DNA from: Petrolisthes cinctipes
Lineage: Eukaryota > Arthropoda > Malacostraca > Decapoda > Porcellanidae
Assembly: GCA_033782935.1 (NCBI GenBank)
Contig: JAWQEG010000412.1
Location: forward strand, 2,159,501 to 2,223,500
Length of the DNA: 64,000 bases
Direction of reading: 5' to 3'
Positions within the stretch are counted from its first letter, which is position 1. Every line of letters begins with the position of its first letter. Of the stretch, positions 41,507-54,077 are shown one piece after another. The notes under the pieces are model-generated. The model was given only the letters and a program-made list of their open reading frames with translations, did not search any database and was not told the DNA's origin. Both the position numbers and the translations under genes were made by a program.

Positions 41507-44500
41507 CTACTTAAATCCACCAAAACGAGGGTGGCGTACCAGAAGTTCCTCCAGAACCTGGTGGTTCAGCAGGTGTCGACAAACCACATCAAGTGGCAGG
41601 CCCCGGGGCAGTAAGTGTCGGACAGTGGGGCAGGCCAGGCAATAGTGCTCTACAGTGTTAGCACAAGGCGCTCGACACAAGCGACACTCAGTGAAGGGAG
41701 GCTCACCCTGCATCCCATCAACCTGCCACGGTGGACGGTAGCCAAGCCTCAAACGAGCAGAGACTACATTGTGCCTCCGAACCATGAGGCCTCGACGACA
41801 GTAGGAATATTTGTGACGGCAGACAGACTCATAATGTGTCATTGAGATGCTGAAGGGCCTTCTCAATGACACATTATGAGTCTGCATCCCTGTGTCACCG
41901 TACAGGGAGGAGAGCGGCGGAGCGGACTTTAGAGAGGTAACATGTAAGGGAGAGAGGACGTCCAACATCACGAGGAGGCAAATGGCAGGCTTCCTTTGCG
42001 AGTCTGTCAACTGTACCATTGTGACGTAAACCTACATGGGATGGCACCCATAAAAATTTGACAGTCAAGTTATGATGACGCAATAAGGACGAAAACGATA
42101 AAATCTGCTGAACAACAGTAGAGTGTGTGGGCTGAACACTAGAGAGGGAATGAAGGGCAGGTTTGGAGTCACAAAAAATGGCAGCATTCACTCCACGTTG
42201 ACAAACAACACTAACAGCATCCAGAATGGCATACAGTTCACACAATGTTGAGCTAGAGTGGTTACAGAGACGACGGCCAACCCAGCCACCTGGAGGTGAC
42301 TCCATGTCAGGTGAGAAAACGGCACAACCTGCTGCACCATCCACTTGCAATGAGCCATCAGTGTAGAGGCAGTATGGATCTGTGATGGAGGACGTCACTG
42401 TTTCTATGTGTTCCAGAGCCAACTGCCGCTGTAGAGAAGGCAGTTCCGACTTGGAAGTAGGTGTGAAGCTCACATCAGGTGTTGGTAGCATCCACGGAGG
42501 GGGTCCTGGGGGGACGTCGGCCACCATTATATCTATATTAAGACTACGGAGCATAGAGGAAACAGACCTTATAAGAGTACGTCCAGCAGGCAGTATAGGG
42601 GGGACCGGGTAGTTTGGTCTAAGAGAAGTCCTGACTAACTGAGAGTAATGGGGTGAAAGATGTGGGAAATGGAGGCACTTGACAGTGAAGCAAGTAACAT
42701 TAGAATAAATTCTCTCCACTAACGGGGGAAGACGCAACTCACACTGCATGTTCACTATCCTGGTCGACATTGGACAACCGAGAATTATTCTCATTGCTCT
42801 ATTCTGAAATTTTTCTAAAGTTTCAAGAGTAGCCCTGGGAAGTTGAATCAGAGCAGGGGAGAGGTAATCAACAACTGAATGGATAAAAGCAATATAGATA
42901 GTCCTGGCTACTGGGATGGAGATGCCCGAGGAGTTGTTAGTGAGCCATTGAAGTGGTGTAAGTCGGCACTGGAGATGACCCAATAAGTCCTGGACAATGG
43001 GATGGTCTTGAGGTCTGGCAGGGACAATTGGCCAAATATTGACTGGTGCGCCCAGGTAGCGATACTGGGAACACATGGGAATGACAGTCCCTCCAATGGT
43101 GAACACTGGCCGAGCTTGAGGAAGGCGGCAGGTGAATAATCTGCTCTTATCTGGGGAGACAATAATGCCACAGTGAGAGGAGGACACAGAGGAGTCAAGA
43201 AACCGCTGGAGATCCCTTGGTGAGGTAGAATGAACACAGATATCATCAGCATAGCACGTAATTGTAGTTCCAGGTATATCAGGGAGAGAAGTGAGCAGCC
43301 GATGTATCAGAATATTAAATAACAATGGGCTGAGAACACCCCCTTGAGGAGTACCAAGATGAAAACTGTGCAAAGGACTGAGCGCACCACTGAAAAAAAA
43401 CCGAGAGATCCTGTTACTCAGGTAGTCCCGAATCCACCGCAATAGATTACCCTTTATCCCAAAGTCAACCAGTTGATCCAAAATAACGTCTCTATTAGCA
43501 ACATCGAAGGCACTTCGAAGGTCAATGAAGGCCACCACACTGTCCCTGTTAAGGCGAGTGTACAGGTCGACTAGGCAGTGGTGTGTGCTCAGCTGGGGAA
43601 GGAAACCAAACAGCCATGGAGAAAGGCGATCTTGCAGTCTGTACATGAGACGATTGAGTAAGATTCTCTCCATAACTTTACAAAAACAGGAAGTCAGGGA
43701 AATAGGCCTAAACTTCGCAGTGCCGGGCTTAGGGATGGGTATTATTGTGCTGCTGGTCCAGGCTCGTGGTACACAACCATCACGAAGACAAAGATTGTAC
43801 AGTAGAAGTAAAGGGTTCCCAGAAACTTGTTAAGTAGGCACAGCACAGCATAAGTAATACCATCATCACCAGGGGAAGAAGCTCTACCCCGAGAGAGAGC
43901 ACGTCGCAACTCATCCTCAGTTATCTCCTCTGCATCATCATCATCATCTTGCAACAGAGCAGATATTAGACGTAGCCGATGGACAGCAGCACGGGAAGTG
44001 AGTGCATCTTGTATGTGGATGGGTAGACTGGCTGAGGTAGATTGTTCTGACCAGGCATCGACAAGTTGTTGGGCATAGTCGGCGGGAGTGTGATGACGAG
44101 CAGTGGCCGGTGACTTTTTAACAACCCGACGGATGAGGTGCCACATAGAAGCCACACTTGTTTGCTGGTTGATGCTGTCCATGAACCGCTGCCAAGACTC
44201 AGTGTGATCACACTCCTGCAGGGCAACTAAAGTGTCCCTAGACATCTGGTAACGATGGAGCCGGTCAGGGGTTGGGTTGGCTTGAAACAATAGGCCATCA
44301 CGTTCAGCCTCCTCCTTTGCCTCCTGTATATATGCATCCAGCGTCCAGGAGTGTGCAGTATGGCGATGCTGGAGGTGTGGCCGGGAGACATATAGCCTAT
44401 AAAAGTCATGAGTAGCAGATACAAGATCAGAGTACAACTGTTCAGCTGATGATATGTCAAATGTAGGGAATACATGGGCCATAAATAAGATGTAAGTCGG

Positions 44501-45316
44501 GCAATATTTAGGGGGCACAGCAATACGCAAACGAGTGGCTGAAGCACTTGACCCAGCAGTTAGAGAATAATGAAACCGAAGAGCGATGTGATCAGAGAAT
44601 AAGTCTGGCACGGTGGAGCACAGGACCCGAGATGCTATCAGGCCACACGAGAGGGTGTAATCCAGAGTACCTCCTCGGCAATGAGTGGCACCGCCAGTGT
44701 CCCAGCGTGTCAGATGATGCTTGCGGATTTATGAAAGGAGACGAACACCATTACGATTAATAGAGCCAGAACCATCACCCAAATCAGAATGCCGAGCATT
44801 AAAATCTCCCATATAAACCATACCACGCACTGTTGGAGAAGGAAGAGCCTCAAGAGTGAGTCTAGCTGGGGCAGAATAGACATTACATAGTTGTAGTACT
44901 CCATTCCCAGGTAGAACCTCAAATAGCTGAAAGGTCATGTCAGGATCAGTACTGAGAAGGCTATGTGGCAATGAGCTATGTATGTAAGTCAGGAGACCAT
45001 TCCTTACCAGATGAACATATGGCACATAACCTGAGAGAGGAGGAGCTTGCCCAGCAGCGAGCGGCCGTCCTGGAAATGCTTCCTGGAGAAAAATAACACT
45101 GGGATGATGACGAAAAACATAGGCCTTGAGTTGAGTGAGCTTAGCATAACTGGTGATACCACATACATTCCAGGAGATGACATCCAGCCGGCAATCACTA
45201 GCGAACTCTGTATTTGGAGGTAGAAGTCTGGTGAGTGGGGGCAGATGAGCGACCTGGAGAAGAAGATGGACCAGGAGAAGGGACTGACTCGAAAAGCTTT
45301 TCAAGGCGAGATGCAA
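41507..45316 (-). pseudogene. I-like LINE copy 2 ORF2, several lesions
   Basis: Same domains as copy 1: endonuclease (DVISWNVCGI, MGDFNARHSDLG), reverse transcriptase (CYADDICVHS), RNase H (LYTDGSLQVDGAAG, FCDSKPALHSL) and zinc motif (CRLCRAPCANTVEHYC). Lesions: TAA at 44729-44731 for a Tyr codon, a one-base loss near 43835, TGA at 41895-41897 for an Arg codon, and an inverted 20-bp insertion at 41861-41880. From about 43,800 to 41,895 the frame is open across the polymerase and RNase H. Confidence 0.88.
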
Positions 45317-46696
45317 CAGTATCCATCTTTTCGTTAAGGGTAGTGACAGTTAAGATGATGGCCTGCTGAGCCTCGACCAAGGTGGAGAGTTTGGAGTCAT
45401 TGGCAGCCTGCGTGGCAACCAGCCCATCAATCCTGGCTTCAAGGGCAGAAAAGCTGTTCTTGAGAGCAGTACATCGTGCCATGAGGGTAGCAACAGACTT
45501 GCGGAGGGCCAGGTCTGGAGGTGAGGCAGGGCTGGTAGGAGGAGCAGACTGGGGAGGTGGTGGTGGTGGCGGTGGTGGAGGCGGAGCAATAGTAGTGACA
45601 CGAGCCTTGACCTGACGTCGAGTACATCCATGCCACACGTTAAACCCTGGCTGAAGGCATCGTGGACACTTCCATCGAGACGCATCCTCTCCTCAGGAGG
45701 TGAAGGCTCAGAGCTGGAGGCAGCAGGATGTGATGGTTCGCCCCTGACAGGACACGTCTTGGAATCATGGTCGGCAGCACACCATGCACACTTCGGCCTG
45801 GCAGAACAGTACCGGGAGATATGCCCCACACCCCAGCTCCTGTATCACCAAGGCTGGTCATTATGAAGTTTCCTCACCTCACACGGTGGAAGACAAGGGA
45901 GGAAATCAAAGGAAATCTCATTTGGAGGTGGATCAGGTTGTTTCCAGGCAACAACAATACGGCTAATGGGGGAACCATCTTGGAAAAAATGTCGGGCAAA
46001 GTACACACCAGGGTATCCCTTAGCAAATTTCGGGTCAACATCAATAGGAAAACGGGTAAGGATGTAGCTGGGGAACTTACGAGGCCTCTCGGGTGAGTCT
46101 TCAAGAACGAGAGGCAGAGACAAAAATTCACCAGCCTTCACTCTATCAATGATATCCTGACGCTTCCTAGAGATGTAGACAAACCGGGAGGTGACAGCAG
46201 CCATCTTCACTTCAGCCAGTTCACGCTGCAGCTGGAAGGCCCTGTTAACATCAGACAACCAATGCAACTTTGTGTCCGTAGATGGGTTCCCAGAGAAGGA
46301 GAGCTTGACATAGGCATTTCTTGGGGCAAATGCAGGAAGGTTGGACGAGGGCAAGGAGTTGGTATACAAGGAAGGAACACCACGTTGAGGCAGAGAAGGT
46401 ACGTCATACACAGCTGAACCACCCTTGGCAGTCTTGGCAGCCGGAGGCAAACAGTCCACACCATCGGAATCCTGCAAGGAGTCAGACGAGGCATCAACGG
46501 GTCGCTTGGTAGAGGTTGAGGAGGTGGAAGGCTGCAACCTGAGCTGCGGAGTGACCGAGGAGAGGGGGGTAGGGTTGCGAGAAGGCAGCTCAGGCCAGTG
46601 ATCCTTGATAGGAGACTCATCCTCCTCCGACATGACCAAGTCGGCCTCCAGGCAGGAAGCCACATCCGAATCCGCACTCTCCATCAGGCCAGGCAA
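45198..46696 (-). pseudogene. I-like LINE copy 2 ORF1 (zinc-knuckle protein)
   Basis: RNA-binding, Gag-like protein. It opens MESADSDVAS, with an acidic Ser/Pro-rich N-terminus, then an RRM-like middle (NAYVKLSFSGNP, FQLQRELAEVKMAA) and zinc knuckles. The first knuckle is ruined: TGA at 45845-45847 replaces its first Cys, and a Ser (AGC) its second. The second knuckle (CAWCAADHDSKTC) survives. A frameshift near 45640 precedes a Pro-run and a helical, coiled-coil-like C-terminus (MARCTALKNSFSALEARIDG). Confidence 0.82.
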
Positions 46697-46925
46697 GGCC
46701 TAGATGGGAAGCGAACAACTGAACACACACGAACATACAGACACAGAACCACAATAAAACAAATAAACCAGAAACAACAATACCACAAACAGCAAAACCA
46801 CAAAAAAAAACTAAATAGAAAATATAAACAACCTCTATAACACCACAGACACAACAACACACAAACAAGAATGTAGAAACAAGACAAACAACAAACAACT
46901 TCCTTCCTTGGTCTATATCCCCAAT

Positions 46926-47140
46926 GAATATTATTATTATTAAAATAGACCAGACACAAAGCTGGGAGAGAATGCAAGCATTCTATCAATCCGAGGACCC
47001 CAGCCCCATGAATCCAACCTGAAGAAAAGAAGACAGCATAGAGAAAGAAAGATGAGCAGTTAGCTCAATAAAAATATATTAGCCCTACTCTTGAAGCTAG
47101 CCAGTCCTACACCATCAAAGACAGATTCACCGGCGGCACT
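46926..47140 (-). mobile_element. 3' fragment of the Jockey/CR1-like LINE
   Basis: Reads GESVFDGVGLASFKSRANIF LLS-stop (minus strand) and a 3' UTR with AATAATAATAAT tail. It is the same family as 22980-23600, here reduced to about 200 bp. Confidence 0.8.
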
Positions 47141-47526
47141 GGCACAACTAATTTGTAAAGGTAATTTTAATGTGTTTTTTTGCTGGTGGCATATGTTGTT
47201 GTACCCGCCGATGCCAGGTGGCATAAAAATACTCTCTAACCGAGTACATGCACACACCACTTACTGCTGAGCCAAAATCATAGTGCTTGGAAGGAGAATA
47301 GTGCTTGGGTTATAACGATAGAACCAACCATGGGATAAATCTGGAAATAGTCTCATTCTCTTTCCCAGCTAGAGATGTAAAACTCGATTCTTTTTACTGA
47401 CTCGAGTTTTTATGAGTGATTCACTGAGGCGAATCGGGTACTTGAGTCACTTGATTCATCGAGTCAGTAGCCAGACTACTAGCCAGCCGAGTATGGAGTA
47501 GGTTGCGCTCACTCGCTCATTACCTA

Positions 47527-47739
47527 GTGGAACCAGCACAGCTGGATTTGCTATAGAATACACCCCTTCTCGAGCCCAGGCCCCGTATAGGCATAATCTG
47601 GGCTAGAAGGGTCTATTCCGTGACGATCATCAGAAGTAAGTTAAAATTCAAATCTGGCGCTGTACTGATACTGGAGCCACCTGGTGGTGGCGTGATGAGG
47701 TATTAAGCCCGCTCCCCGCTGGTCACCGCTCGGTCACTC
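47527..47739 (+). repeat. DIRS copy 2 left inverted terminal repeat
   Basis: Starts GTGGAACCAGCACAGCTGGA. Its inverted partner is 54819-55031. Relative to copy 1 the repeat pair has co-varied (GGAACC for GAAACC at both ends), so the two ends are copied together. Confidence 0.9.
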
Positions 47740-50285
47740 TGTTGCGGAACACATACCTGTCAACATCTACGCTCCTCGCTGCTACGCTATGGTATTGTGT
47801 CACGTGTTCCTGCTATCGTTTCTTTTGTGTTCTAGTGGCTTGTCTGCTTTGCAGATGTGTTTGTGTGTGTGTGTGTTTTAGGAGTTATAGGGTGTTAGTG
47901 TGGGGTTTTTTTCTTTTTCTAGGGCTGATTCATGTCTCTTCCCTAGCGAAGGGGGGCTCTTTTGGGTCTCCTTTTTCGGAGTTTTCTCCTTCTTTCCCCC
48001 TCTCACCCTTCCTCCTGCCACTAGTACATTTATTTGGTGTATTTTCTTCGGGGTTTTTTAGGTTTTTTAGCGAGGTTAGCGTCCCCACATCGGGCCCTTG
48101 CCTCCCCACGTGGTGTGTGGGTGGGGACTTGTGAGCCCTCTTGTGCCTTCCCCGAGTATTGTGTAAGCCCTCACGGGTTGTGGGGAGTGAGAATTGTGCC
48201 CAGGTTCTCCCTTCCTCTCCCGTGCGTGTTTTTTTAGTGTGTTTTGTGTTTTTCCCAGTGTGGTGTTCCTGGGTTGTTGCCCCTCAGGCTGCCTGTGCCC
48301 CCCAGGCTGCCTGTGCCCCTCAGGCTGCCTGTGCCCCTCCTTCGGGGTCCTTCAGACCGGAGGGTCTTTTCCCCGCTCCATGTGGCGGGGTTTTTTAGTG
48401 GTTTTACGGGGGTTTTTCCCTGGCGGGTGCGCGTGGGGTTGTTGTGTTGTGTTTCCTGGTACCCACGGGAGCAGTGGGCTACATCTCCCGCGCTACCTTT
48501 CTCCATGTTTTGTGTTTTCCCGTGTTTTACAGTGTTCCAGTGATTGCACGTGCTAACCCATGTTTGTGTATTCTCTTTTTTCTCCATCAGCCTACTCGTG
48601 CCTTATGTGCTTCGTCGGGGTGTACTGTGCGGGTCTCCCCTGACGGCCACCTGCACTGTTCGCCTCACACACCCTGCTTCACTCCCTTGAGTTACGACCC
48701 CCTTGGCGTGTGGTGTGTGCCGCCCCTGGGCTGAGTTGTGTCAGGTTACTTCCCCTTCTGCCCGCTCCAAACTCCCCGCCCTTGCTTCTCTTCGTATGGC
48801 TTGGACGAGGGCTAGGAGAATGGCCCACAAGCAAGACGGTTCTTCTTTGTCGTGGGCGAACCCGATTTTGGGAACGGACCTGGGGTTATCCAGGTCCCGT
48901 TACCCTTCTACCTGTCTCTCGGAGTCTCAGGGGCTAGAACCCCCTGTGGCCCGAGAGATTGAGCCTCCTTCCCTAGACGGTACTATGACTCCTTCTCGGG
49001 GCTTCACCCCCAGGGAAGCGAGCGAGTCTGTCGCGCTGGTTACCCTGCCTACCTCACCGGTACAAGGGCCCAGCAGGGAACCTCCAGCTTCGTCGCCCTC
49101 TAGAGCCGGCTCTTCGGGTCGCTCTAGAGGACGCAAGCGATCGGCAAAAAGGTCCCGCCACGCCAAGAAGTCCCGGGCTCGTCGCCGTTCTCCTTCCTCC
49201 TCATCTTCGTCTTCTTCATCCTCTTCGTCTTCGTCGGGGGACTCTCCTTCGCCCGTCCGCAAACCCCTCAAGGGTAAGCGGGGGGAGGTGAGCCCCTCGT
49301 CGTTGAAGATTGTGAAGATCTTCCATACCCTTATGCCTCACGCCATTCCTGCCCTTATTCCTGCGGTTACCCCCGTGCAGCCTCGGGCTGTTGCTCCGGA
49401 ACCTGCTCCTCCTCTCACCCTTGCCCCTCCTCCTGCTTCTGCTCCGGTCGGGGGCGCGAGTCCACCCGGGGATATTGGAGACATTCCCGTCCCTCCTTTA
49501 TCTCCGGGACTCGAGTCTCCAGCTGGGGATGTGGCTGAGGAGTTGGCTACCTCCTCCCCTCCTTTCCCGTCGCCCCCTCCTGCGGACGACGGATACCTCC
49601 CCTACTCTTGGGCTCTCTTTCCTCCTTCATGGACCCACTCTTCAGAGGAGAGCAGACTGGTGGCTTGGTCTCCGGACACAGCTCAACCAGACGTGTGGAC
49701 CCGCAAGGATGATGTCCTGGTGAAGTGGGGGGCAGATGAGAAGGGCGACGCTATTCCCTTCTACAAGGTCCGTCCCATCTCAGCACCTGTACCCACTTCA
49801 TCGAGGGTATCCTCTGCGGCTACCCTGGACGCGATGGGTTTTCTGGTGGAGTACAGTAACTTACAGCTGTCCGAGGCTTGGAGGATTGACCGCTCCCACG
49901 GGAACACAGCAGTCCTCCTTTCCCCAGACGCGTACTTCCCAGGGGATAAGGGTGAAGGGGACCTGGACATTCCAGCCCTTCTCCTTAAGTCCCTGGACCA
50001 CCAGAAACAGAACGTAACCAGGAAACCTCCTCCTCCGTCTTTCCCCATCGTCCTCCCTCATTCCCGTGCCCCGCCGGGTTTGAGGGAATGCCTGTGGAAG
50101 ACGGAGAAGGAGCCTCCGGTCCCCTATCAGCTAAAGGAGCTCGACGGTAAGTTGCAGCAGGCAGAGTCGGCGGCCAGATTGGAGTTGGCCCATACCATCT
50201 CCATGGGGGCGGCCGCTTCACTTATAAGGGACTGTCTCAACGCCCTCACCAACACCTACCACGAGATGTCGGGTTTACAGCTAGC

Positions 50286-50404
50286 GTGAGTACTATTACT
50301 TCTGGTGTTGTGTTGCTCGAGGGATACAGGGTAGAGGGTCTCTCTGTTTACTCCCGTGTCTCTACCTCCGGGTTCGCTCGGTTTTCCTTGTTTACCCCTT
50401 ACAG
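50286..50404 (+). other. Predicted intron 1 of DIRS copy 2 gag
   Basis: GTGAGT to TTACCCCTTACAG, 119 bp, same position and phase as in copy 1. Confidence 0.75.
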
Positions 50405-50665
50405 TGACACCCTCTCTTCCATGGCCACCGTCATGGAGGGCGTTGCGGCGATGGCTACTCACAACATGCGGGAGGAGGCGAAGATTTTCGCCGAGGCGAG
50501 ACTGGCAGCCCGTCAGGCAGCCGCTAAATCTGCGCCGGAGATGGCACAGAGGGGAGTGGTGCGAGCTGCCCCCCTGTCCCCTGCCCTCTTCGACCAGCCG
50601 GCGACAGAGGCTATCTTCTCCTCTCTCCCGGCTGTGATTAACCTACCAAAACCCTCTACCTCCAA

Positions 50666-50773
50666 GTAAGTACCTCTCGTTAATCCCATTACCTGAGTTA
50701 TTCTTTCACAGGAGGTGAAATTAGAGGAAAATAACGGTCACCCTTTTTTCCTAATCAATCTGTTTGTCCGTAG
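50666..50773 (+). other. Predicted intron 2 of DIRS copy 2 gag
   Basis: GTAAGTACC donor, TTTGTCCGTAG acceptor, 108 bp. Unspliced reading stops immediately (AAG TAA). Confidence 0.75.
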
Positions 50774-53097
50774 GCCACGTGCCCCACAGCCTTCCAGACC
50801 AGCTTACCAGCCCCGAAGGCCCTCCCAGCCTTCGAGACTACCGAGGCCTTCATACCCCACTCCCCCGAAACAGCACAACAGGTTCTCCCAGAGGGGCCAG
50901 CAGCCGTTTCGTGGGAGAGGGCAGGGCTCCAATTCCTTCCAGAAACCTAAGTCCTCCTTCGCCCACCCCTCCCAGAAGGACCGCTCCACTTGAGGGTCCC
51001 ACTCTGGGCTGCCTCACGGGGTGGTCAGCAGCCTGGCCCTCCCACGGCTGGGCAGCAAGGGTAATACGTCAGGGCCTGTCCTGGCCCTGGATAACTGTTC
51101 CGGTGAGTAACTGTGGTTGTTAACTCTCCTAGTCTGACATTTCTGACATATGACATAACCCTCCTCCCAACCTTGGGTTCCCGTTAGGTCAAAATCAGAG
51201 TTCCCCTTTGCGGTCAAAATCTCATCCTCTCTGCCCGTCATTCTACCCCTCCAACCATCCCCGGGTCCATCGGGTCCCAGGCTAGGATTAACTGTACTCT
51301 CACTGACACCTGTCATTTCCCGTTACAGCCACTACGTCTACCTTCTGCCTCAACCAAAGTGTCACTTTCGGTCGTCCCGCATGTGTTAGAAATGCGGGAA
51401 AAAGGGGTAGTGGAGTGAGCGACGGGAAGGGTCTTTCTTTCTCGTTTATTCACGGTCCCCAAAAAGGACCAGGGAAAAACGAGATTGGTGATGGACCTCA
51501 GCAAGCTAAACAAATTGGTGAAAACCTTACGTTTCAAGATGGTTTCGGTTGCCCAGGTCCGCACAGTTCTAAGGAAGGGAGACTGGTTAGCATCCCTGGA
51601 TCTCAAGGATGCGTACTGGCACGTCCCGATCCACCCCAGGTTTCGCCGTTTTCTGGCCTTCCAGGTGGGGACCGAGACGTTTCAGTTTACCAGGCTCCCT
51701 TTCGGTCTCTCTCTAGCTCCTCGAGTCTTCACAAAGCTCGTGAGGGTGGTGGCATCCCGTCTGGCAGAGGCGGGTGTCCCCACCCTCATGTACCTGGATG
51801 ATTGGTTGCTTAACGCCCCTTCCAAGGAGCAGGTAGCAAACAACGTCAGGGTAGTGAGGGGAGTGCTAGAGGAAATGGGGTTCCTGTTGAACATCCCCAA
51901 GTCCTCTCTCACTCCCACTCGCAAACTGTGTTGGCTGGGAATAGAGTGGGACTCTCTTTCGGCCACCCTCTCTCTCGCTCCAGACAACGCCCGCCGGACC
52001 CTCCGCCACGTCCGCCAGGCGCATTTTTCCCGTACTTTCTCTCGCCGCCAGTGGGAATCATTGCTCGGGTCCCTAAATTTCGCGGCCCCTGCAATGCCCC
52101 TGGGACGACTGAAACACAGGAGGCTGACGCGGGAGGTACACCTCCACCTTTCCCCCGCACACAGGGACCTTCCCAGGCAAGTGTCCCCCTCTCTCCACCG
52201 TCTCCTTCGCCCCTTCGCCCTGGTGCCCTGCGTTAGCGGGTCCCCTGGGTGTTCCCTCCCCCGGGGATCACGGTGGCGACAGACGCATCGGACGAAGGCT
52301 GGGGATACCAGTCTTGCCTGGGACATCAACGGTGCGGGGGATGGAAGGAAGAGGAGAGGATACTACACATCAACGCCCGGGAGTTGATGGTAGCAAGGGA
52401 GTGGCTCAACAGACACCCACAGTTTGCCAGGTTAGGCGTCCGCTTCGATATGGACAATGTTGTGGCCGTGCAGTGCCTGCAGAAACAAGGCACCGCGCGG
52501 TCAGAAATTCTCCTGTCCCTGTCAGAACAGATTTTTTCGATAGCGGCCAAGAGGTGCATTCACCTCTCGGCCCGCTATGTGCCAGGGCGGGAGAACGATT
52601 GGGCGGACGCCCTATCCAGGTTCTAGGGGACGTCAGTCGAGTGGCAACTGCGTCCCCTTGTGTTCGAATCACTCTGCCTTTGCTACGGGACACCGGAGGT
52701 GGACCTGTTCGCCTCCCCATCCACGGCCCTACTTCCTCTGTTCCTAACATTCTCTTCCAGGACAGAGGCGGGAGGCCCGGACGCCTTCACAGAGGACTGG
52801 AACAGGTGGGGGTATCTCTACCTCTTCCCACCCCCAGCTACGTCAGTCCTCCTGAAGGCGATCCTCAAGCTGCGCACATTTAGGAGGAGGAGACTCCTCA
52901 TAGCCCCCCTCTGGCCAGCGCAGCCGTGGTTCGGAGAACTGTCCCGGTGGTGCCCTCATCCTCTTCAGTTGGGATCGGCGTGCCTCTCCAGCACCCTGTC
53001 TGCACCACTCCAAGTGTCACTGAAACTACACGCTTGGAGTTTCTGTGGGGAGTCCTCAGCAAAAGGTTCACTAAGGAGACAGTGGACAAGATGCTGA
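50774..53097 (+). pseudogene. DIRS copy 2 reverse transcriptase / RNase H, several lesions
   Basis: Same layout as copy 1 with intron 51103-51328. Lesions: TGA at 51416-51418 for an Arg codon before the polymerase palm, a 4-bp loss near 52216 that shifts the frame between polymerase and RNase H, and TAG at 52624-52626 just after DWADALSRF. The catalytic MYLDDWLL and RNase H acidic residues are kept, as is the Trp codon that is a stop in copy 1. Confidence 0.88.
51103..51328 (+). other. Predicted intron in DIRS copy 2 pol
   Basis: GTGAGT to TTTCCCGTTACAG, 226 bp, phase 0. It is 21 bp longer than in copy 1, with both splice sites kept although the interior has diverged. Confidence 0.75.
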
Positions 53098-54077
53098 GGG
53101 CTCATCGTCAGTCATCGGTGCGACAGTACGAATCGTGCTGGAAAAGATTCCAGGACTTCTTGCGAAGACACCCCTCCAGGGTCATCTCGGAGGACACGGT
53201 CCTAGAATTCCTCACGTGGCTCGCCGATTCCACCAACAGGGCCCCGGCGACGGTGCTTGCGCGTCACGCAGCCCTGTCTGATCCCCTCCTCCTAGGTTTT
53301 AACATTAAGGTTTCGGAGAGGCCTCTCTCTCTCCTGAGGATGGAGATTCGGGCGGGGACCGCACTTCACCGGGCCCAGACTCCCTCCTGGTCCCTTCACC
53401 GTGTCCTTTCCTACCTGACCTTCGAGGGGGTCCCTCTGGAGGTTTGTCACCTCCTCCAGAAAGCTCTCTTCCTGCTCGCCTTAGCTACAGGGTACAGGGC
53501 CTCTCAGTTGGCAGCCCTTACCCGTCACACAGCTTTTTCATCTGTAAGCCCTAACCTTACTTCTTTAACTATCTCCCCCTCTCCTGCTTTCCTAGCAAAG
53601 AACGAGCAGGCTGACGACAGGATTGGCCCTCTCGCAGTACCCTCGTTCCTGAGGGATGGAAGTTTCAACCCCCTCTGCCCAGTCCACGCATTTACAACTT
53701 ACGTGGAGGCGATGAGAGGGGCTTCTCCGGACCACCTCTTCTACAACTCTAGGTCCGGTAACCCTCTCTTCCCTAGGGTCAATCGCTCGCCTTCTCTGCC
53801 GAGTGATAGAGAACGGGGATTCCGGACACGCCCGAGGGCTCACAGCGTTAGGGGCGTGGCAACCTCCCTCGCCTTCCTCAGGACTCACTCGGTGGAGAGG
53901 GTTAGGGATTTGGGGGTCTGGACTTCCACTTCCTCCTTCAGGACGAGGTATCTGTTCCACTCGCTCTCCCCTACCCCCTGTGTGGCTATGGGTACTCCAC
54001 CCTCCATTCCCCAGGGTCCCCGTGGGAGACACATGAGGGGGAGGGGCCGCCCGAAGGGAAAAGGTCGGGCGACTTAA
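52926..54077 (+). CDS. DIRS copy 2 tyrosine recombinase with a shifted internal segment
   Basis: Open over 383 codons, stop at 54075-54077. Core-binding domain and catalytic residues as in copy 1: ATGYRASQLAAL, HSVRGVATSLA and SFRTRYLF. Between about 53777 and 53830 an extra G and a later missing C put roughly 18 codons in another frame (RVNRSPSLPSDRERGFRT instead of the family sequence), after which the frame recovers. The altered stretch lies just before the HxxR box, so function is doubtful. Confidence 0.82.
   Translation: MVRRTVPVVPSSSSVGIGVPLQHPVCTTPSVTETTRLEFLWGVLSKRFTKETVDKMLRAHRQSSVRQYESCWKRFQDFLRRHPSRVISEDTVLEFLTWLADSTNRAPATVLARHAALSDPLLLGFNIKVSERPLSLLRMEIRAGTALHRAQTPSWSLHRVLSYLTFEGVPLEVCHLLQKALFLLALATGYRASQLAALTRHTAFSSVSPNLTSLTISPSPAFLAKNEQADDRIGPLAVPSFLRDGSFNPLCPVHAFTTYVEAMRGASPDHLFYNSRSGNPLFPRVNRSPSLPSDRERGFRTRPRAHSVRGVATSLAFLRTHSVERVRDLGVWTSTSSFRTRYLFHSLSPTPCVAMGTPPSIPQGPRGRHMRGRGRPKGKGRAT

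Larger units (their letters stand above)
41298..46915 (-). mobile_element. I-like LINE with RNase H, copy 2 (both ORFs)
   Basis: Minus-strand element with A-tail (41298-41327 as T), two ORFs and part of the 5' UTR. It keeps the 1.2-1.3 kb that copy 1 lacks, so it shows the normal layout: ORF1 (46696 to 45198) and ORF2 (45316 to 41507). The 5' end is truncated relative to copy 1 by roughly 100 bp or more and abuts another LINE's tail near 46920. Several stops and frameshifts. Confidence 0.9.
48595..50993 (+). pseudogene. DIRS copy 2 gag
   Basis: The acceptor TTTTTTCTCCATCAG at about 48589 leads to PTRALCASSGCTVRVSPD. One extra C near 48690 shifts the frame just before CRPWAELC. From 48703 to 50286 a 528-codon frame is open, with Ser-rich block, RS-like KRSAKRSRHAKKSRARRRS and the conserved core. 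Introns at 50286-50404 and 50666-50773 (GTAAGT donor) join it to the Arg/Pro-rich tail, stop 50991-50993. No ATG is visible at the place equivalent to 12983 of copy 1. Confidence 0.8.

Noticed and set aside
45382..45615. Gly-run ORF on the plus strand
   Set aside because: Antisense of the Pro-run in ORF1 of LINE copy 2.
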